Shown: piece by piece, positions 41,611 to 55,015 of the stretch | Numbering within the stretch: the stretch's first letter is position 1 | How the letters are laid out: each line of letters opens with the position of its first letter | Source of the DNA: Locusta migratoria | Lineage: Eukaryota > Arthropoda > Insecta > Orthoptera > Acrididae | DNA: 64,000 nt | Direction of reading: 5' to 3' | Assembly (NCBI GenBank): GCA_026315105.1 | Contig: CM048750.1 | Coordinates: forward strand, 75,568,297-75,632,296 | Position numbers and translations under genes: made by a program | The notes under the pieces: generated by a model | Told to the model about the DNA's origin: nothing | The model's database searches: none | What the model saw: only the letters and a program-made list of their open reading frames with translations

Positions 41611-43679
41611 TCGTTAAATGCATATAACGTAACAACTTATTTAATTCGGGAGGTACTTTGCCATTGCGGTTCAAAAAATTAACATCGTATTCGTACATGG
41701 TCGTTAAGAGTGGTAAGAGAAAGTACATGTTTTCGTAATAGTAATTCTGATGTTACTTTTTGTCATGCATTAAAATCTCCATCAGGATAATTACAGTAAT
41801 AACAATAATACGTTAACATATTCATAATGGCAATAATTATAATAGCAATAATAACACGTGTACATTGAAGTGCTACCTAGTCCAGCCTTCGGTTTCGAAC
41901 TGCTGCGATGCAACGATCCGCACACCAGGAAAAGTGTCCTAATATCTAATTCTAGGAACGTTCACTTTAACTGGTTCTTTTGCAGTGACAAACGATACCG
42001 CTCAGCTACAGTGCCACATTAGTCACGTTGTCAGCTGTGGAAATTAAAACATGATTGCAACGAAGTCTGCAAATGATGTTGATGGGCGATGTTATTTTCC
42101 ATAGTTTTCTGTATAAATAGCTTGATGGCCATTTGCCGCTGTAATCATCAAACTAGAAACGCGGTTTTTCGTTTTCAAATTCTTCATTTTGAATAACCAC
42201 GATGATAGAAACAGGAAACTAAGAAGATATTAAAAGGCAAGGGATGGAGATTAGATGGACCGAATGTAGAACACAGGTACTTAAAGGCAGTTACTTGTTG
42301 CATGCTCCAGTCAGTAAATCGTATATTTATATTTTCGAAGAAAGCGGGCCCTTTTCTGTGATTATTATTATTATTATTATTTTAGCTTTCCTGTCATATT
42401 ACGTAGCCACGGCAAGGCTAAGGAGGCTACACACCTGATGTATTTTCTCGGTGAGTCTTCGTTCAGAAGAATTCTTTTCCCTTTTTACCATTTATTTTAC
42501 ATTATAACGAGCTACACCGAAGCCTTGACGGATTTAACTACTTTAAAAAAAGTATTTATTTCATGGAAAATAAACTTTTAATGAATATGCAAGTCTGAAA
42601 ATTAACGTAACCGAATATTTAACAATGTTAATCTAAAACTACAACAACACATCGTTTAGTGCAACATGTTTCAAGTTTTCCGTCGGACGGACAACGATCT
42701 TGAAACCAACAGCGATGTGCCATAGTCTTTTGCAAAAAAACGTTTCGGAATAGTCTGATGCTGCAGCAGACACTGCAAGCATATGTGCCTGTTTTACTAG
42801 TTTCTTTCAATTTTGTGCTGCTATTCTGTTCTCATTCAAGGAAAAACGCTTATAGACGGGAAGAGGAAGCCTTGAATGTGAGTTATTATGCAAAAGTGTT
42901 CGGGAATTCTTATCCGGATCATTTGCAAATGGATAACCAGTCCAGAAGAAGAGAAAAACTTCGTCTCCTGTACTAGTGAAAGATGTCCAATTTGACAGTG
43001 TTGGTCACTTGCCAAATGACGGGAAAAATGGAAAATATAGGCTTTGTCTCCACGAGTAGTTCAGTTCAAGCGTGGAAACTGTGTCATTGTTCTGTGCCTT
43101 GTAGCAAAACGACTTGTACTTTGACATTTCACACGAAAAATCGGAAAAAAACCATTTCTAAAGCCAACAAAGAAAAGCATCATCATCATTAGAAACTGAT
43201 TATTCCTTTCAGCGTTCAGTCTGAAGCATTGTCCTGTAATAAAATTTCTCCATGATTCCCAATTCAAAGCTAACATTGATGCCTCGTCTGATGTTAAGCC
43301 ATTTACTTCAAAATCATTCTTCACCGATTGTAAGTACTTACTCCTTGCAAAACTGCAATAAAAGGAAAATCGAACAAAAACATACACAAACCAAAAATTG
43401 ATGTAAATAATGCTTTGACACTGAAATCAAATAAAGGAAGTAATATTGGTATACCAAAGAAAAGCGAGTTGCATTCAAAAGTTATAAATTTCTTTAAAGA
43501 CAATAACATAACTAAAATAGCACACAAACCTGCAAACACATTTACTACTCATATTAAAAAAGTACCATAATGTTTGAAATATGAATACCCATAAATATCC
43601 ATACAAGCACATAAAAAAATAAAAAATAAAATTAAAAAAAAAAAAATGCCAACATTTCAAGCCCTACCTAAAGTACTGT
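41611..43679. other. No gene recognised
   Basis: A possible degraded tRNA-like sequence lies at 41885-42020 on the minus strand (TAGCTGAGCGG and GCAGTTCGAAAC), and (ATT)n at 42361-42380. Frames such as 42758-42976 and 42983-43192 lack motifs. Confidence 0.4.
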
Positions 43680-45045
43680 ATATACTGTACAGGTGAAGTA
43701 CCCTCAGACTTTAAGAAAAATGTTATAATTTCCATTCCAAAGAAAGCAGGCGCAGACAGGTGTGAAAACTACAGAATCATCTGTTTAATAAGTCATGGTT
43801 GCAAAATATTAACACGAATTATTTACAGAAAGATGGGAAAGCTGGTAGAAGCCGACCTCGGGGAAGATCAGTTTGGATTCAGGAGAAATGTAGGAACACG
43901 GGAGGCAATACTCACTTTACGGCTTATCCTAGAAGATACATTAAGGAAACGGAAAACTACATTTCTAGCTTTTTTAGATTTGGAGAAGGCTTTTGACAAT
44001 GTTGATTGGAATAAACTCTTTCAAGTTCTGAAGCAAGCAGAAGTTAAATATAGGGAGCGTAAGATTATTTACAACTTGTACAAAAACCAGACAGCAGTTG
44101 TCAGAGTTGAAGGGCATGAAAGGGATGCAGTGGTTGGGAAGGGAGTAAGACAGGGTTGTAGCCTTTCTCCAATGTTATTCAATTTGTACATTGAGCAATC
44201 CATAAAGGAAAGCAAGGAGTAATTTGGAGACGGAATTAAAGTTCAGGGTGAAGAATTAAAAACATTGCGCTTTGCCGACGACATAGTAATTCTGGCAGAG
44301 ACAGCAAAGAATCTGGAAGAGCAGTTGAACGGAATGGACAGTGTGCTGAAAGGTGCATATAAGATGAAGATTAACAAGAGCAAAACTAGGGTAATGGAGT
44401 GCAGTCTAATAAAATCAGGTGATGCTGAAGGTGTTAGATTGGGTAACAAACAATAAAGGAGGTATATGAGTTTTATTACTTGGGCAGTACAATAACAAAT
44501 GATGGTCGTAGTACAGAGGATATAAAATGCAGAATGGCAATGGGTAGAAAAGCATTCTTGAAAAAGACAAATTTGTTAACATCGAATATAGATTTAAGCC
44601 TAAGGAACTCATTTCTGAAGGCATTTGGGTGGAGTGTTGCCTTGTATGGGAGTGAAACGTGGACGATAAACAGTGCGGACAGGAAGAGGATAGAGGCTTT
44701 TGAAATGTGGTGCTACAGAAGAATGCTGAAGATTAGGTGGGTGGATCGCGTAACTAATGAGGAGGTACTGAACAGAATTGGGGAGAAAAGGAAATTCTGG
44801 CGTACCTTGAGTAAAAGAAGGGATCGATTGGTAGGAAACATTCTTAGACATCAAGGAATTGTGAAGTTAGCATTCGAGGGAAGTGTGTGGGGCATAAACC
44901 GCAGAGGAAGACCAAGAGATGGATATAGGAAGCAGATTCAAGTGGATGTGGGTTGCCGTTCTTATGTAGAGATGAAGAGGCTTGCTCGGGAAAGGGTACT
45001 GTGGAGAGCTGCATCAAACCAGTCTCTGGATTGAAGACCACAACA
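43680..45045 (+). pseudogene. LINE-A reverse transcriptase ORF, best copy in window
   Basis: A non-LTR retrotransposon 3' half. Blocks in order: PKKAGADRCENYRII, GEDQFGFRRNVGTREA, FLDLEKAFDNVDW (motif A Asp), GVRQGCSLSPMLFNLYIE (motif B), RFADDIVILAET (FADD motif C), INKSKTRVMECS, LYGSETWTINSADRKRIE, and the C-terminal WCYRRMLKIRWVDRV and RRGRPRDGY. It ends with a CAACAACAAC tail at 45045-45050. Breaks: a frameshift near 43830, a stop at 44219-44222 and a frameshift near 44450. The clade is uncertain (RTE-like or a related arthropod LINE). The endonuclease domain is missing. Confidence 0.85.
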
Positions 45046-45050
45046 ACAAC

Positions 45051-45566
45051 TGTGTATATTGCACATCCTTTCTTACAAGCATAAATATTAACACACCACT
45101 CAACACTAAACGATTCACATACAAGAATATTTACACTGAAGCACCGAAGTGCCTCTTTGGAAATGTTACTCATCGCCAATCAACGACCACCGTTGCTCAA
45201 GTTGAAAAATAACATTTTCCTTAAAATATAAAACAATAAAAAAAATCACAAACAACAGTGTGGTGTGAAGGACGACACATTGGTGTTTGGGAATTTTATT
45301 GTTTTATATTTATAAGGACGATCTTAATTTTTACCATTTTCATCCTGAGCAACGTTTGTCGTAAGATTTAGTTTTGACATCATGTTTCTCATGTGAACTT
45401 TTTAATTCTTCTGATGAAGTTACGGCTAGCGATGAAGAAAACAGGTCGAAAACCTGAAATTTTACGTAACCGGCTGTATTTAAATTGTTTTAAAAGTTGG
45501 ATTACGGTTGCTGACATTCAGTAATGTTTAAAATTGCCAATATTTTGTATTCTCACGATTGTGCCC
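45051..45566. other. No gene recognised
   Basis: AT-rich, unassigned. Confidence 0.4.
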
Positions 45567-45578
45567 AATAAATGCTTA

Positions 45579-45771
45579 GCCGCGGTGGAGTGGCCGTGCG
45601 GTCTAAGGCGCCTCGCTGCGGAACGCGCGGTTACATGCCATCGGAGGTTCGAGTCCTCCCTGGGACATCGGTGTATGTGTTATCCTTAGATTAGTTTACA
45701 TTAGATTAAGTAGTTTGTAAACTACGGACTGATGACCACGCAGTTTGGTCCGATAGATTTACAAACATTTG
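45579..45771 (+). repeat. SINE-A insertion with 12 bp TSD
   Basis: Full copy. AATAAATGCTTA at 45567-45578 and AATAAATGTTTA at 45772-45783 flank it, with one mismatch. Confidence 0.9.
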
Positions 45772-45774
45772 AAT

Positions 45775-46020
45775 AAATGTTTAAGAGACGAGGAATTCCC
45801 TAACTCTGTTTGCTCTAGGTCCTCAAGTTTGATGTTGAGTACTACTCTCATTTATGCTATTCCTCACTGCTTGCGTTTCTCTTCTGTTTATTCGGTACTC
45901 AATAGTCTCATCATTCCATTCATTAGATCTTGTAAATCTTCCTCTTCACTGAGAATAGCAATTTTGTCAGCGAATGTATCTCTTCCACCCTTAAGTTTTT
46001 CCCACAAATGAACATTTTTT
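45775..46020 (-). pseudogene. LINE-B RT motif C fossil
   Basis: The minus strand reads GRDTFADKIAILSEEEDLQD then LMNGMMRLLS, corresponding to the FADDIAILxExEEDLQ region of a LINE RT with the second Asp changed to Lys. About 80 residues, with stops. Confidence 0.6.
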
Positions 46021-48569
46021 ATTTTAATTTTTCAGCGTTGTCCTATGTTCTGAATAAACATACAAGCTCCCTTACATTCACTGTAATTTGAACACTTAGC
46101 GTTATGATGAGTTTCTGGACTTGACGTAAGACGACGCGCTACATCGTGTATACGTTAGAATCGACAAGCAAAGCAGTTATTTCCGTGTTTTTTATTGTCT
46201 CACATAATTAAGGCGAAGTCAGAATGCAAAGTGGCGAGTAATACAAGGACACGTACGGATTTACAGCATCACCGAGCCGCAAGGCAGTGACACATCATAC
46301 GGAAATTACGTCACTCTTTCCCAATGCTTCTTACGTGTCATTAACGTTTTCTATAGCTGTTCATCTATTATTAGAAGCCCTGTCGCAGTAGTTTCGTCAG
46401 CTTCCTATAGAGCGTTTCCCGTCCGGTATTACAGCCTTCGTTCGCTATTGAGCGAGGTAGACTAGGCCGTTATCTCAGCCCTTTTCAGCAAGATCACAGA
46501 ATGCTAGAGTCGGTAATAGAATTTCAGAAAGGGGATAAATGAGAAGGGCGTACCAGGTCAAAAGATGTCACTGAAAACTCAGTGGTTCATCGCAAAAACA
46601 TTTGTCCAAACATTAAGTATTCATTTAATTCTTAAATTCTTTTAAAGATAAAAATACAGTAATTTCACGACGTGGAAAACAGTCATATCCAATATGAGAT
46701 GCAGTCTCAGTATATCGTTTACTAATATTTTCTTACACATACAATTTGTTATTTTATGTAGGCTGCCCTCGCTTTTAAGAGTTCAGTGTACGTGTGAGGA
46801 TATGTACACGAGGGTGCCGTTATCAAACTGTCGTCTTTTAACGTTAAAATTTGTGTCACAAACATTTATATAGCGCTGTTTGACGCCAGTTTAAGAACCA
46901 GTCACAAAGAAGAGACTTGCGTTTGAAAAGGTACATTTTCACGTTTTCCATTCTGAAAGATTTACTGTTGATGCTGAGGACCTAGAAACTTTTGAACTGG
47001 AAGAGCTGCGCTCACAGGAGTCAATTCAAAGGCAACAAGGTCACTGCAGGTCAGGCTTGGTTCATTGCATTCAAATGTCATGGCATTTCCCGAAAGGGGT
47101 CCACAAACTGTAGAAAAAGGAAAATACAGCTTTCCTACAATTTCATAAATGAACACACACACACGGCTACCGAGAATATCCACAGTTCCTTAAATAAATT
47201 TCTGCAGCAATTATTCGGATTACATGCTTTTGTGCAATGAATATTTTTTACTCAGTGATGTATTACTTCAAACTATGATGAAAATTAAAGAAGTGGATGA
47301 AAATATGTCTGGTCAGCTATATTACTGATCATCAGTAATAATATCCTCCAAAGTTCCACTTCCCAGCATAGCCTTATTTTGTCAAAATGTTACTTTTTCA
47401 GTATTTTTCCTCAATTGAGACCGAAAATATATAAATAAGAAGCATAAAACACAAACAATGAAAATACTTTCAAATAGTTACGATTATCGCAAATTACGGA
47501 GTAATATCACCAAAAGGAAGTTCGGAAGGAGGGAACGATGACCGCTCAAACTAGGTCCCTTAATTTGTAAACCAATCAACCAAACTTCGGAAGGTTAGCA
47601 AGAAATATGTATACACTTATGTTTCTTGACCTCATAAAAATGAACTCCAAACAAAAAACCTAAATGCCCAATCAAAAGGATCACTTATACTACGGATACA
47701 TAAATTATATGATAACAAAAGAACACTGGGACACTTGTAAATAATTCATTTTTCGAACATGGAGGGTCATACTATTTTCTTGTGCCCCGCACATAAGGAA
47801 CAACCACGATTTATGCGACGAACGAAGACTTTCCTTTCTTCCTGTCGCAGAAATCACAGCGCTATCTAAATTGTGATGTTCTTCTGCAAGAGCTTCGGTT
47901 TCGTCTTCACGTATTGGCAAAAAGTACTGACGTGCGTTGTTTGAAAAATCCTCACTTATCTTACCTATGTGGCCTCACTGATGGAGTTGGTCTCATTCGT
48001 GGCTGTAGCGCTACTGATAATGCCTTTAGCTGCAGTACCTCATTTGGTACTAATACTGTCTGTTAAACGCAGTAATAGTCTACACACCTGTGATTCACAA
48101 TCGTTTACACAAGCTACCGGCATAAATTTTGTACTGACTTTGCTTACAAGTCACAAATAAAATAATTTCAGGACTTTGTAAGGGCCATGCATTTATCTCA
48201 TGTTTATAATTTTGTGTGGATTCTTTGCACCTATTTCTGAGTTTGGGATTGAGTGAAGTAGCCCACAACCATTTACCTTAAAGCATTTGTGTAATGAGAT
48301 TCTATCGATTACGCTGTTCAGTCATCAGATGATGACTGTGAGGGTGGAGAGAGTTTAGTTTACCTTTTTTCCTGTAGTAGTGCGTTGCCAGGACGTCTCT
48401 TGTCATTATTTTGCAATAATCACGCGAACACTTCAGTTTCTTTTCTAAGCAGGAAATATTTTTGTGAAACAACTCACTATGTTCAGTGTTCACCAGGCTA
48501 CAATTTAGCGTGATGAACTGCTACTTCAAATGCAAACAGAGAATTTCTGGTGACATGTTACACTGTAGT
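46021..48569. other. No gene recognised
   Basis: Largest unassigned stretch. Frames are short and motif-free. I see no repeat structure with confidence. Confidence 0.45.
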
Positions 48570-49440
48570 GTTTGAGAAGGGGTAAAATATAGGGAAAGGT
48601 AGGTTATTTACAAAATGTACATTAACCAAACAGCTGTTATTAGAGTTGAAGAGCATGAAAGGGACGCAGTGGTTGGGAAGGGAGTAAGACAGGGTTGTAG
48701 CTTTCTCCAATGTTATGCAATTTGCACATTCAGCAAGTTGCGGAGGAAAGCAAAGAGATATTTGGATAAGGAATTAGAGTTCAGGTTAAGAAATAAAAAA
48801 CATTACGTTTAGCTGATCATATTGTAATTGCGTCAAAGATAGCAAAGGACGTGGAAGAGCAATTGATTGGAATGAACATTGTTGAAAGTATCGTATAAGA
48901 TGATCATTAACAAGAAGAAAACAAGGGTAATGGAATGCAGTCTTAGAAAATCAGGCGATTCTGAAGGAATTAGATTAGTTAACGAAACAATAACGATGGT
49001 AGATGAGTTTTGTTAATTGGGCAGTAAAGTAACATATAAAATACAGCATGATAATGAGAAGAAAAGCGTTTTTGAAAAACAGAAAATTATTAACATCGAA
49101 TATTAATTTAAATGTAAGGAAGTCTTTTCTGAAGTAATTTGTGTGGAGTGTTGCCCTGTACAAAGTGAAACTTGGACGATTAATAGTTTCGACAGGAAGA
49201 GGATAGAGACATTTGAAATGTGGTGCTACAGAACAATGCTGAAGATTAGATGGGTAGATCGCGTAACTAATGAAGAGATACTAAACAGAATTGGGGAGAA
49301 AACGAATATTTGGCATAACTTGAGTAAAAGAAGCGGTCGATTAGTAGGACTCATTCTTAGACATGAAGGAATCGTAAATTTAGAATTGGAGGGAATTGTG
49401 TGGTGCAAAAATCGCAGAGGGAGACTAAGAGACAGATTAT
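48570..49440 (+). pseudogene. LINE-A fragment, second copy
   Basis: Same order as in the copy at 43680: KMYINQTAVIRVEEHERDAV and GKGVRQGCS, a frame-broken FADD region, then SETWTINSFDRKRIETFEMW and VTNEEILNRIGEKTN, RGRLRDR. Many frameshifts; it starts at the motif B side and lacks motif A. Older than the first copy. Confidence 0.8.
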
Positions 49441-50294
49441 TAAAATACATTACGAAAATACTTTGTCATACCACTAACTCTGCTGTCTGGATCATTTAAT
49501 CAAATTACTTCAGTTTGTAAAAATTTCGTAATGGCAATCAGTTGTTGTATTGAGCAATCATTCATATTTTTAGACGGATTTTCTTAACTAACATTTGTTG
49601 AGGTTATTTAAAATAAACTCAAAAATTTGTCATGACCTGCTAGTAGCTAATTTTTGCGATTGTTTTAAAACTATCCAATATAATTTAAACAAATCTACAC
49701 TGCTCTAATCATAATTTGCATACACATCTAATTTCGACTTTCATTTGTTATTTAAATACTTTTAAAAATACTTTTCGTTTATACTGAATAATCTGTTACT
49801 CATATTATTTGTGAAAATGTACACTTATTTTTACGGAAGTTAAATCAAGTATTATTTATACATACGCGCGCAGGATGACACGAGAGTAGTCAGTTCAGTC
49901 AGTAGTCATGACGTGGTCAAGTACTTGACTCAGTTGCAATGATGTAGTGAACAGTCTATTATGAAATAAAACTTACTATATCATACAGTTACAATTTGTA
50001 GTTCCTTTGACATTATCAATAATGATTACAAAATGATTGCAGGTGAACTGACAGCAGGGTAGAAGAATATCAGGTGATGTAATGCATTTTCTGTATCATG
50101 ACATAGTTAAAAATACAACATACATGTACAAAGTTTCATGATGATAAGAAAAACGGTAATGAAATTTATTGATCAGTCAAAAGACATCGAAGTGTATTGC
50201 GAAGTATCCTCAGCCACGTACCTATCGTCAGATATGACAGCGATTGCATACAAATATTATGATTTTTGGAGTTTTTTAAAGTTTCCAATTTTCC
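49441..50294. other. No gene recognised
   Basis: AT-rich, unassigned; the frame that begins at 50138 reads into LINE-A at about 50295. Confidence 0.45.
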
Positions 50295-51150
50295 TTACTA
50301 AAGGGAAGGCTGAAAGGTGGAAAGAATATATAGAGGGGTCCTGGAAAGGAAAGGAACTTCGAGACAATTTCGAAGGAAGGGAAGAGGAAGTAGATGAAGG
50401 TGAAATAAGAGATACTATACTGAGAGAAGAATTTGCCAGACCACTGAAAGACCTAAGCACAATCAAGGCCCATGGAGTAGACGACATTCCCTAAGAGATG
50501 CCGAAGTCTCGGGGAGAGCCAGCTACGACAAAATATTTAACCTGGTTTTGTAAGATATATGGAACAGGCGAAAACCCCTGAGACTTAAAAAAATGTAATA
50601 ATACACATTCCAAAGAAATAAGGCGCAGACAGGTGTGAGAATTATAGAACCATCATTTTAATATGTCATGGTTGTAGAATTTTAACACGAATTATATACA
50701 AAAGAATGGAGAAGCCGGTAGAAGCTGACCTCGGGGAAGATCAACTTGGATTTAGGAGAAATGTAGGCACAAACAGAGGCAATATTTACCTTACGACTTA
50801 GATTAAGGAGAGTTCTATCTATATTCATATGAAGTTCTGGAAAAAGCTTTTGACGATGTTGACTGGAATACACTCTTTCGAATGATGAAGGTCAGCAGTA
50901 GTAAAATACATGGAAGGGAAGGTTATTTACAACATATAGAAAATCCAGACAGCAATTATTAGAGTTGAAGGGATCGAAATGGAAGCATTGGTTGGGGAAG
51001 AAGTAAGACAGGATTGTGTAGCCTCTCACCAATTTTATTCACTTTGTACATTGATCAATCTGTGAAGGAAAGCAACGAGAAATTTTGAGAAGGAAGACTG
51101 CATCAAATCAATCTCCGGACTCATGACCACAACAACATCTACAACAAGAC
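50295..51150 (+). pseudogene. LINE-A fragment, third copy, internal deletion
   Basis: Starts upstream of the RT core (KGKAERWKEYIEG, LRDNFEGREEEVDEGEIRDT, STIKAHGVDDIP), covers the early RT region through motif A (SGKSF, frame-broken) and QTAIIRVEG, then jumps from the IKESNEKF block straight to the 3' end (CTGCATCAAATCAATCTCCG, ACCACAACAACATC). It shows the pre-RT part that the other copies lack. Confidence 0.78.
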
Positions 51151-52234
51151 TATTCCGATTTTCTTTTTGAAAACTTTTACAGGGCCGTAACGAACAAAGC
51201 AAGAAAAGAGTTCTCTATTATCCGAATCGTGAGTTATAGTGTTGAGGTCATTCAAAACCCAATGAAAACAGTAATCTCAGTTTTTATCAATTAGCTGCTG
51301 TATTAAAAAATTCTTCAACAAATTTTGTCCTGAGAATTTACGAAATAAAGGAAAGAAAGGTCATCTAAATCGGTCGAGCCGACGTGATGCTCTTACGTAC
51401 AATCGGCAAATATGTTTTATTCGTATACATAACATTGACTATTCTTGGCTGATACGTTTTTAGTAATAGTGTACGCTGTACCCCTGCTTCATATATGTAT
51501 CAGCCTGTACCATTCAGAATACAAATATAAGATAAAATACATCAGACATAAATTATTAACAGTACCGATATATCTAAGACGTGAGTAAAAGAGATTACAG
51601 TAATAGCTGGAATGCGGTTGCCGCAGACACAATAAATAATCGAAATTGGCCGTAACGGCAGTTTCGTCTTTAGCTGACACGTGCCACTGTATTGTGTTAC
51701 GGAATAATGCCACACAGTTTACTGTAACTCACAATGATATTTCATTCTAGTTCCAGTAATTAAATTCCAGATGTATGCATGTCTCGTGACCTGGAACAGT
51801 TTACAGTAGCTCCACGAACTCTGAAATCGGCATGACATGCAAACACATGCCAAACACAAATTAATGGTGTCTGCTCTGCACTAAACACAGGATTTACTGG
51901 AAATAGATTATAAGGTCAAAGTCAGTGAAAGGAAAAAGAACAGTATAAATCAATGTACATCAGAAAACTACACTACTAATTGAGACACTGAATGTGGGAG
52001 ACGTATTGGGCTATTTGGTCAGCAAGAAAACGTACCGGGAGAAGTAGAAGGGATATAAAATACAGGATGTGACTAGTAATAAAGCTATCTCCCAATTGTT
52101 ACGATAAGAAATTCAAACAATAACAGAATAAAAGCTTTTTAAGTGTGTTACTGCAGAAGAATGACGTATACCAGATTGGTAAAATCGTTAAGTTTCTAGG
52201 GGTTCATGATCCTTCACATAAAAACAACATTTCA
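51151..52234. other. No gene recognised
   Basis: Unassigned. Confidence 0.45.
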
Positions 52235-54120
52235 GTTCTCTTTATTGCTCAAGAAAATAGAAACTGATAAGTTGTCAGACAATCGTCTACAAATTCTGAA
52301 TTTGAATTCCAAATTGTAGCATAATCCGCGGCTACACGTCCTGTAGCACTGATGCAAGCATTTATTCGTCGATCTAGGGATGTGAAAACAAACTAGTTGA
52401 ACTGTTCCATGAAATGAACTGTGGTTCATTTTAGATCACTTTGGTGAACTATATTTCTTCTTGCTTTCCTGATCTACTGAAAATTAGAAGACGCTTGTTC
52501 AAATAACCCTTCCCTTGATACTGAGTACACCCCACCCCACCTAAAAGTAAGTTCAGTTGATTAATTAGTTAGTACTGCGCTAACTATGTAGTACCGAAAG
52601 ACCGAAAAGGCTTAGTTAATTCACTTAGTTCAGTTGATTACAGATGTAGAAGTTGATGAAGTATACTCTGGGTAATTTGCGATATTCTTTAAGAAATCAT
52701 AGTGGTCTATGCGTTTCATTGTTGATGTTGAGACTTGTCTCTTAAGCCATGTGACATACAGTGATAATTTTTGTAGTAAATTCAGCGATGTTTGTGGTTA
52801 CTGTATCCAATATGTTTTAAGAATAACCTTTGGTAGTGTAGATGAAAAAATAAAATCTTCCTGATGTTGAGATTTTACTCCATAAACGGTAGAAAATTAT
52901 ATAATTTTTCCCTCAATCTTACAGAGGAGTCAGTGTAAAAGTTTCGGAAAGGTTTTAAATTATATGTAAGGTTTGTAGGAAATCGATCTCATTATCATTG
53001 GATTAACATAATGAGCATGAAAATAAATAATTAAAGAACTTCTAAAGCATTTTTATAGATACGTCTATTAAAAATGTTATTTGACTTCTCGGTTAGAATA
53101 AATAAATGTTTGGTGTTTTTGAAATTCAACCCCTAAAGGAGTGAAATATGAGTCACCATCTCTCAAACGAAACCGCTAAGGATTGGAACTTAAAATTTGG
53201 AGAGGATGTTGATGTTATATTCGCGGCATCGTTTAAGAAGGGACATTTTCCAAATTTCGTCCCTAAAGGAGGAAATACAAAATGAAATTCGCGTGAAAAT
53301 CTTTCCAAAAATACGTCCCTATTTGGACAGTATTAAAGCTAAAACTACCAATATTGGGATCTAGTTTCTTGATCAAAAATTAATATATTATTTGAACTAG
53401 TTCCCCGAATTATTTAAAGTGATGCAGTTCAAATAGTTCACGGAACTACTTAAAGTGAACTATATAGTTCATTTGAACTAGTTCCTTGAACTAGTCCAGT
53501 AAGAAGAACTGTTCCAAAATGAACGGTTCCGTAAAAGGAACTACAGTCCCCATCTCTACTCATGGCTTAATGTCCAGGATATCATCAAGGGGCTGTTCGT
53601 CCAGATCGTCCCAATCCTGAACAGTGATTCGGCATAGACCTCTCGGATTATTTGGTGGGTCGTCCCGTCGAAAAACACCCCTCTTCAGTATTCGATAGGG
53701 TTCATGCCTGGGGAACATGATGGCCATTCTAGTCTTACGATGCCGTTACCTTGATGGATCGCATTCCCACACATCGCCGTCCTAATGCATCAGGGAACCA
53801 TCACCTTGCTGCACTCGCTGGACAGTATGTCACCCAAACCGACGATTGTCTGATAGAAGGTAGATACGTGTTTCATCTATGGATAGCACTTGATGCCAAT
53901 TCCGACGAGTTCCTGGAGCAAAAGTTCTGTCTAGATATCATAGCTGGATCTCGCCATGACTCAGGAGGGAAGTTGCGTCTCTTACAGCCTGTAACGTTGA
54001 GTTTGAGTCTAAACACGACGTCCTGTGGCCGCATGAAAATCATTACTGAGCATGGTGGCGTGCCTCTTAGGGTTTCTCGAAAATCAAATCTGTAAGTAGC
54101 GATCTTTAGCTGCTTTGCTT
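52235..54120 (-). pseudogene. Tc1-like transposase fossil, split by a TIR element
   Basis: On the minus strand, from 54060 downward: HAATGRRV and TQTQRYRL (helix-turn-helix end), then TRRNWHQVLSIDETRIYLLS (the FSDESRF-type first Asp), DNRRFG, HTVQRVQQGDGSL, WDDLDEQPLDDILDIKP, and past the insertion at 52377-53556, DRRINACISATGRVAADYAT. This is the order of a Tc1 transposase from the DNA-binding domain to the C-terminus. Stops and frameshifts are frequent. No TIRs recognised. Confidence 0.68.
52377..53556. mobile_element. Non-autonomous TIR element rich in AGTTC/GAACT words, TA target
   Basis: The ends are GGGATGTGAAAACAAACTAG at the left and (complement) GAGATGGGGACTGTAGTTCC at the right, each flanked by TA (52375-52376, 53557-53558). 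Both subterminal regions are full of AGTTCA, GAACTA and GTTCC words in mirrored order, so the ends can fold. Excising it rejoins the Tc1-like reading at KPWV/DRRINAC. The middle holds no recognisable ORF. Confidence 0.7.
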
Positions 54121-54149
54121 GCACGCCAACAACCAGCATCACTCGGCAC

Positions 54150-55015
54150 AGAATCACAGGGTATTACAAACATTGGTGCATCGTGCAAGAACAGCATGAG
54201 ATTCCGACAACATGCTCCACGAATTGAACCACCTACAGAAAGTGTTCAGGACCAATGGATACAGTCGCCTTGAAATAAATGACGTGATTTCAGATAAAAA
54301 TCATAGTAAGAACACGGACGATGAACAGGAAAGAAGCCTGCTTTCTTGAAATTATGTGGCTGTCAGGCAAGATAAGCTGCCTGCTGGAAAGACACAAAAT
54401 CAAATCGGTTTTTAGACCTCCGCCAAAAATTCGTCTATTACTCAAAAAAAATGTTCAAATGTTTGTCAAGCTTATGGGACTTAACTACGGGGTCATCAGT
54501 CCCTAAACTTACAAACTACTAATGAACTACTTACAAACTAGGACGGCACAAATATCCATGCCCGAGGGGGGATTCGAACCCCCGACCGTAGTGGCCGTGC
54601 TGACCGTGACTGGAGCGCCTCAGTCACCTCGGCCACCGCGGCCGGCCGTCTATTACTGAGGCCAGTTAAAGATGCAACAGGTTTCAGAACACCTGGAGTC
54701 TAAAGGATACAGTGTGGTCAATCTTACGTCGCACAAACTATGCGAACCGTAGAACAACGCAGGAAGGAACATGAGAGGTGTTATCGTCTACCCTACCCCA
54801 GAGAAGTCAGCAGCAGAACATGCTTTACAAAAAGGCCACCGAATCAAGTTGGATGATACCTCGATGGTGGCTCGCACCAACGGTTTCTGGGATTGCGTTA
54901 TTGAGGAAGCAATATAAATTAAAATCAGTGATAATACTCACAATAGAGACGGCGACCTGCAGCTCAAAGCGGCGGGGAACGCAGCCATCGCGAAGTTGAA
55001 GCGGGCACACCGGCC
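54150..55015 (+). pseudogene. PLE fossil: post-RT linker and GIY-YIG domain, split by a SINE
   Basis: LVHRART, MLHELNHLQKVFRTNGYSRL and GKTQNQIGF match the PLE linker between RT and nuclease (compare FEANGYSPQQIH in PLE-2). After the SINE-B at 54443-54646 comes RTVEQRRKEHERCYRLPYPR, and then EEAI and DGDLQLKAAGNAAIAKLKRA, the endonuclease second half and C-terminus. Stops and frame changes throughout. A third family. Confidence 0.78.
54443..54646 (-). repeat. SINE-B insertion with 11 bp TSD
   Basis: Complete, reverse. CGTCTATTACT at 54432-54442 and 54647-54657. Removing it restores the interrupted PLE fossil text. Confidence 0.93.
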
